64,000 nt of DNA. Source: Bin52 sp965213935 (GTDB taxonomy: Bacteria; Pseudomonadota; Alphaproteobacteria; Thalassobaculales; Thalassobaculaceae). The position numbers and the translations under genes are program-made. Under the pieces are notes generated by a model, which was not told the DNA's origin, ran no database searches, and worked only from the letters and a program-made list of their open reading frames with translations. The stretch lies in NCBI GenBank assembly GCA_965213935.1, contig CBDCAO010000012.1, forward strand, positions 2,666,001 through 2,730,000. Reading direction: 5' to 3'. This document shows, piece after piece, positions 51,811 to 61,139 of this stretch. The stretch's first letter is position 1, and each line of letters begins with the position of its first letter.

Positions 51811-52604
51811 ACGTGGAGCGACAGGCCATGGCGGCAGCGGATGATCTCGAGATTGCCGGCCGGCGGTTTGGCTCCAGGCTGATCATGGGCAGCGGTGGCT
51901 ACCCCAACCAGCAGGTGATGCTCGACGCGCTTGAGGCAAGCGGGACCGAGGTTGTCACGGTCTCGATCAGGCGGGTCAGCCTGGAAGGCTACAGCGAGAG
52001 CATGGTCGACCTGGTGGGCAGCCGCTACACGCTGCTTCCCAACACCGCCGGCTGCGAGAGCGTGCGCGACGCGGTCCTGACCGCCGAACTGGCACGTGAG
52101 GCACTGGAGACCGACTGGGTCAAGCTCGAGCTGATCGGCGATCGCGAGACGCTGATGCCCGACGGCATCCAGCTGGTCGAGGCGGCGGAACAGCTGGTGA
52201 AGTCCGGGTTCCAGGTCCTGCCCTACTGTACCGACGACCCGATCCTGTGCCAGCGTCTGATCGATGTCGGCTCCGCGGCAGTCATGCCGCTCGGCAGCCC
52301 CATCGGCTCCGGCATGGGGATCTGCAACCCGTTCAACCTGGAGATGATCGTGCGCCGCAGTCCGGTCCCCGTGGTGTGTGACGCCGGCATCGGTACCGCA
52401 TCGGATGCGGCGCAGGCCCTCGAGATCGGGTGCGACGCTGTGATGCTGAATACCGCGGTATCGCGGTCGAACGACCCGGTCCGCATGGCCGCCGCCATGC
52501 GTCACGCCGTCGAGGCTGGCCGCCTGGCCCACGGCGCGGGACGCATTCCGCGGCGGCGCTACGCCGAACCGTCGAGCCCGCAGCTCGGCCTGATCGGATC
52601 GTGA
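51807..52604 (+). CDS. thiG: Thiazole synthase
   Basis: 265 residues. TIM-barrel motifs: LIMGSGGYPNQQVMLDALEASGTEVVTVSIRR near 25-56, NTAGC near 88, the Schiff-base Lys in DWVKLELIGD near 113, VLPYCTDDPILCQRL near 137-151, and GSPIGSGMGICNP near 166-178. It condenses DXP, iminoacetate and ThiS thiocarboxylate into the thiazole phosphate. Neighbours are ordered thiO-thiS-thiG-thiE with 4-base overlaps. Confidence 0.94.
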   Translation: MNVERQAMAAADDLEIAGRRFGSRLIMGSGGYPNQQVMLDALEASGTEVVTVSIRRVSLEGYSESMVDLVGSRYTLLPNTAGCESVRDAVLTAELAREALETDWVKLELIGDRETLMPDGIQLVEAAEQLVKSGFQVLPYCTDDPILCQRLIDVGSAAVMPLGSPIGSGMGICNPFNLEMIVRRSPVPVVCDAGIGTASDAAQALEIGCDAVMLNTAVSRSNDPVRMAAAMRHAVEAGRLAHGAGRIPRRRYAEPSSPQLGLIGS

Positions 52605-53248
52605 CCGCGCTCCCGAACCCGCCCCTGCTGCTGATCACCGACCGGCACCGGGCAGTCCGCCCGCTGGAGAGCATTGCCCGTGACGCCTTTGCGGCCGGGT
52701 GCCGATGGCTCTCGGTCCGCGACAAGGACCTGTCCGGGGTCGAACGAGCGGCGCTGGTCCGCGCCCTGCAGTGCGCAGCCGAACCCTGGGGTGCCCTGGT
52801 CGGCGTGCACGGCTTGTCCGAACTTCCGGTGGGTGCGGTCCACCTGCCACGTGACGGGGATGCGCGAGGCGCACGCACCCGGTTGCCGGACGGCTGCCTC
52901 GTCGGGACCTCGGCACACGACGCGGGCGAACTCGAGCGTACCGCGCAGGCGGGCGCCGACTACGCGACGCTGAGCCCGGTGTTCGCGACCGCAAGCAAGC
53001 CGGGCGCCCCGGCTCTCGGGCTGGAACGCTTTGCCCACCTGGCCCGGGCGGCGCCGTTGCCCGTGCTCGCGCTGGGAGGTGTCACGGCTGGCAGCGTGCG
53101 CGGCTGCATGGCAGCGGGCGCGCATGGCATCGCCGTCATCGGCAGCGTGATGGCTGCCCGGGACACCGGGGCGGCGGTCACCGAACTCATCGAGGCGCTC
53201 GACGACGCTGCCGGAAGGCACCGAACGCCCCGCCATCTCGCGTCGTGA
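52601..53248 (+). CDS. thiE: Thiamine-phosphate synthase (ThiE/TenI family)
   Basis: 215 residues from GTG overlapping thiG by four bases. TIM-barrel blocks: LLLITDRHRAVRP near 9, CRWLSVRDKDLSG near 34-46 (family R-x-K), GAVHLPRDGD near 78, VGTSAHDAGELERTAQAGADYATLSPVFATASKPG near 96-130, and LALGGVTAGSVRGCMAAGAHGIAVIGS near 151-177. It joins the thiazole and HMP pyrophosphate to make thiamine phosphate. A TenI-like role is possible since some family motifs are loose, but ThiE is favoured by the operon. No thiC or thiD gene lies in the window. Confidence 0.85.
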   Translation: MTALPNPPLLLITDRHRAVRPLESIARDAFAAGCRWLSVRDKDLSGVERAALVRALQCAAEPWGALVGVHGLSELPVGAVHLPRDGDARGARTRLPDGCLVGTSAHDAGELERTAQAGADYATLSPVFATASKPGAPALGLERFAHLARAAPLPVLALGGVTAGSVRGCMAAGAHGIAVIGSVMAARDTGAAVTELIEALDDAAGRHRTPRHLAS

Positions 53249-53299
53249 CCCGACCGGCGACCGCACCATCGCGGCGCAACCGCCGGACCTGTGGCCGGT

Positions 53300-54544
53300 T
53301 CAGGCCTGTTGACGCACTTTCGCCCGATCGGTTTCGGGCGAATACGCGAGGCTCACGGGTGCATCGACATCGAAGGGACTGTGCAGTCCGAGTTCCTGGC
53401 CGATTTCCCGGATAGCGGGGAACACCTCTTGCCCGAGCAGTCGGATGCAGGACAGGGAGTCGGCGTGACTGACCGTCCCGTCGTTGCCCCAGACCGCGTA
53501 GATCGACGGCCGGGTTTCCTCGAGGACCCGCCGGATCCGCGGGATGACGGTCTTTGGTGTTCCGCAGATGATGCGGCCCTGCTCGACCTGTTCCTCGAAA
53601 CTGGTCAGACCACGCGGGTTTTCCCGCCGTCCGACGGAAAACTCGACGAAGGCACGCCGGTTGTTCGGCGATGAATAGCCGGCGGGAGACGCCCAGCTCG
53701 GATGCGCCAGTCCGGTGAACTCACCCTGCATCCAGCGGAACTGGCGTGCGTTCTCGATTGCCTTCTCTTCGGTTTCCGCGACATGACACTGCTGCAGGTA
53801 CCCGCGGTTCTCGGGGCCGGCGGTATAGCCGCAACGTTCGGCTTCCTCATCGTAGATCTTCCAGATGTTCCTGGTGCTCTCGATAGAGGTGTTGAGCGCG
53901 ATGTAGGGATATCGGTGCCGGGCCGCCCAGACGATGGTTTCCCTGCTGATCACCCCCGGGACCCAGACACGCGGATAGGGTTTCTGGAGCGGGAGCGCCC
54001 ACGGGTTGACCACGCGGTTATGGTAGTGGGTTCCTTCGAAACGGAACGGGCCCTCGCGGGTCCAGGCGGCGATGATCAGGTCGTGCGCTTCCTCGAACCG
54101 TTCCCGGTTGAAGGCGGGATTGACCCCGGCAGCAAGCTGCTCCTGGCCCCCGCCGCGGACGAAGCCGGAGACCAGACGGCCCCTGGAGATCATGTCGATC
54201 ATCGCCAGCTCTTCGGCCAGGCGAACCGGGTTCTCGGCGAGTGGCAGCGGATTTCCCAGCAGGACAATCTTTATCCTCTCGGTCACGGCCGCCAGGATGG
54301 CTGCAAAGATATTGGCCTTGGCCTGCATGCAGAACGGTGCGTTGTGATGCTCGTTCAGCATGATCCCGTCGATGCCGACACTCTCCGCCAGCTTGTATTC
54401 CTCGATATACTCATTGTAGAGGCGGCTGCCGGACACCGGATCGAAATGCCGGTTTGAGAACATCAGCGCCGTGGCCCCGAAGTCGAGTCCTTCCTGCTGC
54501 GGATATGTCGACATCGGCTGTTCGGTGAAGTACATCAGATGCAT
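53300..54544 (-). CDS. Luciferase-like (LLM class) flavin-dependent monooxygenase
   Basis: 414 residues starting MHLMYFTEQPMSTYPQQEGLDFG. The motif order repeats the paralogue at 19729: IDGIMLNEHHNAPFCMQAKANIF near 59-81, VLLGNPLPLAENPVRLAEELAMIDMISRGRLVSGFVRGG near 95-133, and PRVWVPGVISRETIVWAARHRYPY near 190-213. A flavin-dependent oxidation is expected. It lies 31 bases downstream of an alpha/beta hydrolase gene, again as a pair. Convergent with thiE. Confidence 0.9.
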   Translation of the reverse strand: MHLMYFTEQPMSTYPQQEGLDFGATALMFSNRHFDPVSGSRLYNEYIEEYKLAESVGIDGIMLNEHHNAPFCMQAKANIFAAILAAVTERIKIVLLGNPLPLAENPVRLAEELAMIDMISRGRLVSGFVRGGGQEQLAAGVNPAFNRERFEEAHDLIIAAWTREGPFRFEGTHYHNRVVNPWALPLQKPYPRVWVPGVISRETIVWAARHRYPYIALNTSIESTRNIWKIYDEEAERCGYTAGPENRGYLQQCHVAETEEKAIENARQFRWMQGEFTGLAHPSWASPAGYSSPNNRRAFVEFSVGRRENPRGLTSFEEQVEQGRIICGTPKTVIPRIRRVLEETRPSIYAVWGNDGTVSHADSLSCIRLLGQEVFPAIREIGQELGLHSPFDVDAPVSLAYSPETDRAKVRQQA

Positions 54545-54575
54545 CGTGCGGCTCCCTGCTTCTGCGCCCGGCTCG

Positions 54576-55361
54576 TCATCCGACGAGAAAACCGGTGACC
54601 AGTCGGGCAAGCGCGTCCGGCTGTTCGAGATCGACGAAGTGTCCCGCGTTCTCCACGAATTCCAGCGTGGCGTCGGGCAGGTTCTCGAGCCAGGGACCGG
54701 TGGCGGATTGCGGAACAATCCGGTCGTCATCGCCCCAGACAACGAGAGACGGCGCCGTCACGCTGCCCAGCAGATGCGGCAGGGTCTGGCTGTACATGTA
54801 GGGCTTCCACGCGACCCGAAAATTCATCTCGCGGCAGATTTCCCACTGGACGACCAGATCTGTGGGCGGTTGTGCTCCGAACACCCGGTCGTAGGCGGCC
54901 TGATCGTGAAATCCCGCCCGGGTGTATTCCAGGTGATTGTAGAGCGCCTGGTCGAGAATGTAGCCGTCCGGCGGCTTGATGCCCATCGGGGCCACCAGCA
55001 CCAGTCGGTCGAGCAGTGACGGCGCCATGGTGGCCATTTCGGCGGCGATCCACCCTCCGAACCCGAGGCCGACCAGGGATACCCGCTCCAGACCCAGTGT
55101 GCCGAGCAACCAGCGGTAGACCACCGCCATGTCCCGGACGCTGCGCATCCATTCCGGGCGTTCCGACCGGCAGTGGCCCGGATGGTGGGGAACCACGACG
55201 TCGAACTGCCGGCTCAGGGCGTCATAGAACGGGGTCCGGTCGAGGGTGCCGATGTCGTGGTGCAGGATGAGAACCGGCGCGCCGTCGCCGCACCGCATCA
55301 CATGGAGCGCGCCTCCCGCGATGACCGGTTCGCATGTTCGCCACTCCGTCGCCTGGTCCAT
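54576..55361 (-). CDS. Alpha/beta hydrolase with no serine or cysteine at the nucleophile position
   Basis: 261 residues from MDQATEWRTCEPV, with GGGGGC upstream. HH-D oxyanion region LILHHDIGTLDRTPF near 33. The nucleophile elbow reads SLVGLGFGGWIAAEMATM near 94-111: the G-x-S-x-G-G serine is Gly. The acid is in WGDDDRIVPQ near 212 and the His in ENAGHFVDLEQPD near 239. So two triad members remain. It may have a non-hydrolytic role, or use another residue or cofactor. It pairs with the LLM enzyme as at 20.9 kb, where the same position is Cys. Confidence 0.85.
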   Translation of the reverse strand: MDQATEWRTCEPVIAGGALHVMRCGDGAPVLILHHDIGTLDRTPFYDALSRQFDVVVPHHPGHCRSERPEWMRSVRDMAVVYRWLLGTLGLERVSLVGLGFGGWIAAEMATMAPSLLDRLVLVAPMGIKPPDGYILDQALYNHLEYTRAGFHDQAAYDRVFGAQPPTDLVVQWEICREMNFRVAWKPYMYSQTLPHLLGSVTAPSLVVWGDDDRIVPQSATGPWLENLPDATLEFVENAGHFVDLEQPDALARLVTGFLVG

Positions 55362-55689
55362 GCCGCCCCCTTGTGCTGTCAATGACGGTGAAGCTACCGG
55401 GACCGGGTGGCGAGCGAAAGTCGCCTTCAGCCCGGATCGATGTCTTTATTCTCCTTGTGATGGGACACCACGAGACCATCGGTTGGAGTCCGCGGCGTTC
55501 CGGACACCGTCGAGGCGTTGATGCCGGGGCGCCACTACCCGTGCGTCACAACGCAGAAGGCATGGCGCGACCAGCCACCGCATACGGTGGTCTCTCCGCA
55601 CGGCAACAGCGCCGCCAGTTGCACCGCGTTCCGGTCGCTTCCCGGGCGATGCGCGAGGACGAACATCTTGCGCCGGGTGACAGCCACGG

Positions 55690-55945
55690 GTGCCCCGGGG
55701 CCGGGCAGAGCTTCTTTCTTCCTGGTGTCCGCGGTGTCGGAACGAGCACCTGGGCGCGAGCGCAGTTCCCCGATGCGCCGCGCGTCGACCTGCTGGACGA
55801 GGCCCGCTCCCAGGACGACCTTGCCGATCCGTCCCTCATCGCCGCAGATTTCCGGCCGGCGCCGCCGGGCAGTTGGGTCATTGTCGACGAGATCCAGCGC
55901 CTGCTCGGGGTGGGGTGCGGGCCCGGCCAGCCCGGATCACGATCC
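55690..55945 (+). pseudogene. Fragment of an AAA/DUF4143-type ATPase gene
   Basis: The frame contains GVRGVGTSTWARAQFPDAPRVDLLDEA, where the Walker A motif is GxRGxGKST in relatives but here has Thr for Lys, then ADPSLIAADFRPAPPGSWVIVDEIQRLLG with the Walker B-type VIVDEIQR. Sequence after that does not match the family. It is a small, mutated remnant of an ATP-binding protein of the kind often found in mobile islands. Confidence 0.6.
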
Positions 55946-56105
55946 GCGGCGCGCGACGCTGCGCACACGTCCCCTTCTTGCAGGCTGTGCCACACCGTTC
56001 CACAATCCGCACCGCTGGTCGGCGGTCCCTCGATGGCGTCCGGCCTTCGGATCGGACCCGGGATCAACCCCGGACCGGTGCGGCACTGATGGCGGAGGAG
56101 GCACC

Positions 56106-57077
56106 ATGCTGACGCTGGAGACAACCGATTTCGGATACCTCGGATCCGGGCTGGTACGCCCGGAGTGCATTGTCGCAACCGCAGCCGGTGCCGTCTTCGC
56201 CAGCCACGGCGGCGCGCCGGGCGGCATTGCGCGGATCGGCGACGACGGTGAATCGGAACTGATCCTGGCTCGCAACGGCGACATCCCCGGGGACTTCATT
56301 CCCAACGGCTATGCGCTGATGCCCGACGGCTCGTTCGTGATCGCCAATGTCGGCAGCGATGGCGGCGTCTACCGGTTGCACCGCGACGGCACCCTGGAAG
56401 CGTTCCTGCTCGAGATCGACGGCCGCACCCTGCCGGCCTGCAACTTCGTCAACCGGGATGAGGAGGGACGGATCTGGATTTCGGTCAGTACCTGGTTCCG
56501 CGACCGCGACCGGGCGCTGCGCAGGGGGCACGCCGACGGGTTTGTCATCCTGGTCGACGAACGCGGCGCCCGCATCGCGGCGGACGGTATCGGCTATACC
56601 AACGAGAACAAGCTGCATCCGTCGGGGCGCTGGCTCTACGTGCACGAGACCGTGGGCCGGTCGATCTGCCGGTTCGAACTGGGAACGGACGGGCGTCTCG
56701 GACCACGGGAGACCGTGGCCGAATACGGACCCGGGATCTTTCCCGACGGGTTCGAATTCGACGCCGAGGGCGGGATCTGGTGCACCAGTGTCGTGACCAA
56801 CCGGATCGTGAGGATCAGCCCCGAGGGCGACGAGCAGCTGGTCTACGACGATGCCGATCCGGAGCTTGCCGAACGTGCCCAGGCCGCCTGGGAGAGCGAC
56901 AGTTTCGGGCGCGACCTGCTGAACGCGGGACACGACCACCCGCTCGGCAACTGCGCGAGCATCTGCTTTGCCGGACCCGACCTGCGCACCTGCATGATCG
57001 GCTCGCTCGCCGCTTCCCGGATCGCCACCTTCCGCTCGCCGATCGCCGGAGCGCGCCCGCCGCACTGGTCGTTCTGA
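56106..57077 (+). CDS. SMP-30/gluconolactonase-family protein
   Basis: 323 residues starting MLTLETTDFGYLGSGLVRPECIVATAAGAVFAS, with GGAGGAGG upstream. Propeller blocks are FIPNGYALMPDGSFVIANVG near 63-82, PACNFVNRDEEGRIWISVSTW near 116-136, GIGYTNENKLHPSGRWLYVHET near 162-183 and FPDGFEFDAEGGIWCTSVV near 215-233. Metal ligands typical of the fold (Glu, Asn, Asp) are present. Lactone hydrolysis is likely. It precedes the HMG-CoA-lyase-like gene by 100 bases; shared function not clear. Confidence 0.85.
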   Translation: MLTLETTDFGYLGSGLVRPECIVATAAGAVFASHGGAPGGIARIGDDGESELILARNGDIPGDFIPNGYALMPDGSFVIANVGSDGGVYRLHRDGTLEAFLLEIDGRTLPACNFVNRDEEGRIWISVSTWFRDRDRALRRGHADGFVILVDERGARIAADGIGYTNENKLHPSGRWLYVHETVGRSICRFELGTDGRLGPRETVAEYGPGIFPDGFEFDAEGGIWCTSVVTNRIVRISPEGDEQLVYDDADPELAERAQAAWESDSFGRDLLNAGHDHPLGNCASICFAGPDLRTCMIGSLAASRIATFRSPIAGARPPHWSF

Positions 57078-57177
57078 ACCCGCCGCCGCCCCCGGCACCG
57101 GGCGGGGACCGGCTTGCGCGTCCCGGCCGGGCATGCGATTGAGTGGTCCGGCAGGCGATCGTGAACGGAGCGAAGAA

Positions 57178-58116
57178 ATGAACCGACCGGATTCAGTCGA
57201 AATCACCGAGGTGGGCCCGCGGGACGGCCTGCAGTCGGAACCGGAGTTCATCGCAACCGGGGACAAGACTCGGCTGATCAACGGCCTGATCGCGGCCGGC
57301 CTGAAACGGATCGAGTTTTCCTCCTTCGTCTCGCCACGCGCGGTCCCCCAGCTCGCCGACGTCAACGAGGTTCTCGCCGGTATCGATCGCAGCCGCAACA
57401 CCGTGCTGTCCGCCCTGGTTCCGAATGCCCGCGGCGCCATCAGGGCCGTTGACGCCGGTGTCGACGAGATCGTGGTGTTCATGTCGGCGTCCGAGAGCCA
57501 CAACCTGAAGAACGTCAACCGCACCGTGGACGAATCCCTGGCCGGCTTCGCTGACGTGACCAGGATTGCCGGTGACGCCGGCATCCCGGTACACGGCGCC
57601 ATCGCCACCGCGCTCGGATGCCCGTTCGAGGGTGACGTCCCGGTCTCGCAGCTCGAGTACATCGCCCGGCACTACCGCGACATGGGGTTTACCGGCGTCG
57701 GCCTCGGCGACACCACCGGCATGGCCACGCCCCCCGTGGTCCAGAGGGCGGTCCGCCACCTGCAGGACACCGTGCCGGACCTGCCGATCACGCTGCATTT
57801 CCACAACACCCGCGGTCTCGGCCTGGTCAATGTCATGACCGGGCTGGACGAGGGGATCAGCCGATTCGAGTCCTCCTTCGGCGGCATGGGCGGGTGCCCC
57901 TTCGCCCCGAAGGCGACTGGCAACATCTGTACAGAGGACCTCGTCTACATGATGCACGAGATGGGCATCGGCACCGGGATTAACCTCGCGGCCCTGATCG
58001 AGGTGGCCCGGGACGTCGAACGGGTGATGGGACGGGAACTGCCGGGCCAGGTCATGAAGGCCGGGCCGCGGCTCAGCCTGCACAGCATGGACGCCGTCGC
58101 CACGGCCGCTGGCTGA
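57178..58116 (+). CDS. Hydroxymethylglutaryl-CoA lyase-family enzyme
   Basis: 312 residues starting MNRPDSVEITEVGPRDGLQSEPEFIATGDKT. Metal and catalytic blocks: EVGPRDGLQ near 10-18, LKRIEFSSFVSPRAVPQLAD near 42-61, VFMSASESHNLKN near 101, GLGDTTGMATP near 180 and HFHNTRGLGLVN near 203-214, with the C-x4-G-like catalytic loop GGMGGCPFAPKATGNICTEDLVYM near 238-261. It cleaves a 3-hydroxy-3-methylglutaryl-CoA-like thioester to acetyl-CoA and an acid. The CaiB gene eight bases downstream likely activates the substrate, so this is a CoA-ester pathway. Confidence 0.9.
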   Translation: MNRPDSVEITEVGPRDGLQSEPEFIATGDKTRLINGLIAAGLKRIEFSSFVSPRAVPQLADVNEVLAGIDRSRNTVLSALVPNARGAIRAVDAGVDEIVVFMSASESHNLKNVNRTVDESLAGFADVTRIAGDAGIPVHGAIATALGCPFEGDVPVSQLEYIARHYRDMGFTGVGLGDTTGMATPPVVQRAVRHLQDTVPDLPITLHFHNTRGLGLVNVMTGLDEGISRFESSFGGMGGCPFAPKATGNICTEDLVYMMHEMGIGTGINLAALIEVARDVERVMGRELPGQVMKAGPRLSLHSMDAVATAAG

Positions 58117-58123
58117 CCCGGCG

Positions 58124-59263
58124 GTGGCACTCAGCGGTATCCGGGTCGTCGATCTCACCCGTATCCTCGCCGGCCCGTTCTGCACTCTCCTGCTTGCGGA
58201 TCTCGGCGCCGAGGTCATCAAGATAGAAAGCCCGAAGGGCGGTGACCCGGTTCGTCACCAGGGCGCGATCCGCGATGGCCTGTCCTGGTACTTCGCCCAG
58301 TTCAACCGCAACAAGAAATCGGTCGTGCTCGACCTGTACACCGCAGAAGGCAAGGACACCCTGGCACGTCTGCTGCGGACCGCCGACGTGGTGGTGGAGA
58401 ACTACCGCCCGGGCGTGTTCGCCGCGATGGGGTTCGACCGCGACCGGCTCCGCGAGATCAATTCCCGCCTGATCCACGCGAGCGTCAACGGGTACGGCTC
58501 CACCGGGCCAAGCGCCGGCCGGCCCTCCTTCGACTTCATCGCCCAGGCGATGAGCGGCTTCATGAGCGTCAATGGCGCGCAGGACACCGATCCGATGCGG
58601 GCGGCCCCGCCGCTCAGTGATCTCATTGCCGGTCTCTACTGCGCGTTCGGAGTGGTCTCGGCGCTGCAGGCCAGGGAGCGGACCGGCCTCGGTCAGGAGG
58701 TCGAATCAAGTCTGACCAACGGCCTGATCAGCATGCTCGCATACCTGTCCGCCGAATACCTTGCCACCGACCGGTTGCCACAGCGCACCGGCAACAACCA
58801 TCCCATCGTCGCACCCTACGGGCTGTTCCGCGCAGCCGACGGCATGGTCGCGGTGGCTCCGTCGACCGACACCTTCGTGCGCCGGTTCCTCGGTGTCCTC
58901 GGACTCTCGCACCTGCTGGAGGAACCGCGGTTCCGCACCAACGACGACCGGGTGACGCACCGCGAGGAACTGAACGCCATCATCAACCGGGTCACCGAAA
59001 CCAGGACCGTCGATCACTGGATCACCGAGGTCAACGCCGGCGGCTGTCCGTGCGGACGGGTTCAGGACCTGGCCGAGGTCTTCAGCGACCCCCAGGTGCT
59101 GGCCCAGGACATGCTGCTCGAGGTCGATCACCCGGGTCACGGAACCGTGCGGATGACCGGGTTTCCGGTGAAGCTGTCCGCGACCCCGGCCCTGATCAGG
59201 CGGCCGGCGCCGGAACTCGGCGCCGATACCGAGGCGGTTCTCGGTTCCCTGCCCCGCGACTGA
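58124..59263 (+). CDS. CoA-transferase family III (CaiB/BaiF)
   Basis: 379 residues from GTG, starting ALSGIRVVDLTRILAGPFCTLLLADLGAEVIKIESPKGGDPVR, the family N-terminus. The catalytic Asp lies in SFDFIAQAMSGFMSVNG near 145 (D-x-x-x-Q pattern region), with PLSDLIAGLYCAFGVVSALQARERTGLGQEVESSL near 163-197. The C-terminal small domain closes with GFPVKLSATPALIRRPAPELGADTEAVLG. It transfers CoA between carboxylic acids. It forms an operon with the HMG-CoA-lyase-like gene and converges on lepA. Confidence 0.92.
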   Translation: MALSGIRVVDLTRILAGPFCTLLLADLGAEVIKIESPKGGDPVRHQGAIRDGLSWYFAQFNRNKKSVVLDLYTAEGKDTLARLLRTADVVVENYRPGVFAAMGFDRDRLREINSRLIHASVNGYGSTGPSAGRPSFDFIAQAMSGFMSVNGAQDTDPMRAAPPLSDLIAGLYCAFGVVSALQARERTGLGQEVESSLTNGLISMLAYLSAEYLATDRLPQRTGNNHPIVAPYGLFRAADGMVAVAPSTDTFVRRFLGVLGLSHLLEEPRFRTNDDRVTHREELNAIINRVTETRTVDHWITEVNAGGCPCGRVQDLAEVFSDPQVLAQDMLLEVDHPGHGTVRMTGFPVKLSATPALIRRPAPELGADTEAVLGSLPRD

Positions 59264-59269
59264 GTACCG

Positions 59270-61072
59270 CTACGCGTCGCCCATCCGCAACGCTTCAATG
59301 AAGGCGCTCTGCGGAATCTCGACCTTGCCGAAACGACGCATGCGCTTCTTTCCCTCCTTCTGGCGCTCGAGCAGCTTGCGCTTGCGGCTGACATCGCCGC
59401 CGTAACACTTCGCGGTCACGTCCTTGCGCAGAGCGCTGATGGTTTCCCGGGCGATGATGCGCCCGCCGATCGCCGCCTGGATCGGCACCTTGAACAGCTG
59501 GCGCGGGACCAGTTCCTTCAGTCGCCCGCACAGCGCCCGCCCCCGGGGCTCGGCCTGGCTCGCGTGCACGATCATCGAGAGCGCGTCGACCGGTTCCGAG
59601 TTCACGAGCAGGCTCATGCGTACGAGGTCGCCCTCGCGGTAGCCGTCGATCTGGTAGTCGAAGCTGGCATAGCCGCGCGAGACCGACTTCAGCCGGTCGT
59701 AGAAGTCGAACACGACCTCGTTGAGCGGCAGGCGGTAGACAACCATCGCCCGGCTGCCGACGTAGGTGAGTTCGACCTGCTCGCCACGACGCTCGGTGCA
59801 CAGCGCCAGAATCGCGCCGAGATACTCGTCGGAAACCAGGATGGTCGCGGTGATCCACGGTTCCTCGATGCCGGCGATCCTGACCGGATCGGGCATGTCG
59901 GAGGGATTGTGCAGTTCGATCACCTCGCCGGAGGTCAGGGTGACACGGTAGACGACACTCGGTGCGGTCGTGATCAGTTCGAGATCGAACTCGCGGGCCA
60001 GCCGTTCCTGGATGATTTCGAGATGCAGCAGACCGAGGAAGCCGCACCGCAGTCCGAACCCGAGCGCAGCCGACATTTCGGGTTCGAAGGAGAAGCTCGC
60101 GTCGTTCAGCTGCAGCTTCTCCAGGCTCTCCCGCAGGTGACCGTACTCGGCCGAATCGACGGGAAACAGGCCACAGAAGACCACCGGCACGCTGGGCTTG
60201 AACCCGGGCAGGGCGTTGTCGGCCGGTCTGCGGTCACCGGTGAGCGTATCGCCGACACGGCAGTCGGCGACCGTCTTGATCGCGGCGGTCACGAAACCGA
60301 TCTCGCCCGGACCGAGTTCACCTGTTTCCAGCAGCTTGGGCGTGAACACGCCGACGCGCTCGACCTGGTGAACCGCGCCGGTCTGAAGCATGCGGATCTT
60401 CTGCCCCTTGCGCAGCTGACCGTCAAACACCCGGACCAGGGCGATGACCCCGAGGTAGGGATCGTACCAGGAATCCACCAGTAGCGCCTTGAGCGGCGTC
60501 TCGGCGTTACCGCTGGGCGGCGGCAGGCGTTCGGTCAGTGCCTGCAGGACCTGCTCGATGCCCTGTCCGGTCTTGGCCGAGACCTCGATCGCGTCCGAGG
60601 CGTCAAGCCCGATGACGTCCTCGATCTGGCGGCGCACCCGGTCGGGATCGGCGGCGGGCAGGTCGATCTTGTTCAAGACCGGGATGATCTCGTGATCGGC
60701 ATCGATCGCCTGGTAGACGTTGGCAAGGGTCTGCGCTTCGACACCCTGGCTCGCGTCGACCACCAGCAGCGATCCCTCGCAGGCCGCGAGCGACCGGCTG
60801 ACCTCGTAGCCGAAGTCCACGTGTCCCGGTGTGTCCATCAGGTTGAGTTGCCAGATCCGCGCGTCGGGCGCTCGCCACGCCAGCTGTACCGCCTGGGCCT
60901 TGATGGTGATGCCGCGTTCGCGCTCGATATCCATGGTATCGAGCACCTGCTCCTTCATCTCCCGCTCGGCAAGGCCGCCGCACAGCTGGATCATCCGGTC
61001 GGCAAGCGTCGACTTGCCGTGATCGATATGCGCGATAATCGCGAAATTGCGGATGTTCGAGAGCGTGGTCAT
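59270..61072 (-). CDS. lepA: Elongation factor 4
   Basis: 600 residues starting MTTLSNIRNFAIIAHIDHGKSTLADRMIQ. GTPase motifs AHIDHGKST, LMDTPGHVDFGYEV and NKIDLPAADPDRV are in order, followed by domains II, III and the LepA-specific C-terminal domain (KCYGGDVSRKRKLLERQKEGKKRM near the end). It is a ribosomal back-translocase/biogenesis GTPase. The gene upstream is pheA and downstream a convergent CaiB gene; nothing unusual is seen. Confidence 0.97.
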   Translation of the reverse strand: MTTLSNIRNFAIIAHIDHGKSTLADRMIQLCGGLAEREMKEQVLDTMDIERERGITIKAQAVQLAWRAPDARIWQLNLMDTPGHVDFGYEVSRSLAACEGSLLVVDASQGVEAQTLANVYQAIDADHEIIPVLNKIDLPAADPDRVRRQIEDVIGLDASDAIEVSAKTGQGIEQVLQALTERLPPPSGNAETPLKALLVDSWYDPYLGVIALVRVFDGQLRKGQKIRMLQTGAVHQVERVGVFTPKLLETGELGPGEIGFVTAAIKTVADCRVGDTLTGDRRPADNALPGFKPSVPVVFCGLFPVDSAEYGHLRESLEKLQLNDASFSFEPEMSAALGFGLRCGFLGLLHLEIIQERLAREFDLELITTAPSVVYRVTLTSGEVIELHNPSDMPDPVRIAGIEEPWITATILVSDEYLGAILALCTERRGEQVELTYVGSRAMVVYRLPLNEVVFDFYDRLKSVSRGYASFDYQIDGYREGDLVRMSLLVNSEPVDALSMIVHASQAEPRGRALCGRLKELVPRQLFKVPIQAAIGGRIIARETISALRKDVTAKCYGGDVSRKRKLLERQKEGKKRMRRFGKVEIPQSAFIEALRMGDA

Positions 61073-61139
61073 CAGCTGCCCTGCCTCGCGAGCCCCCGGG
61101 AACATAGGTCGACCGTCGCGCCAGCGCAACGCGCGCGCC

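Noticed and set aside
53278..53300. Hairpin AACCG...CGGTT between thiE and the convergent LLM gene as a terminator
   Set aside because: The stem is short with mismatches and has no T run on either strand, so a terminator call is not justified.
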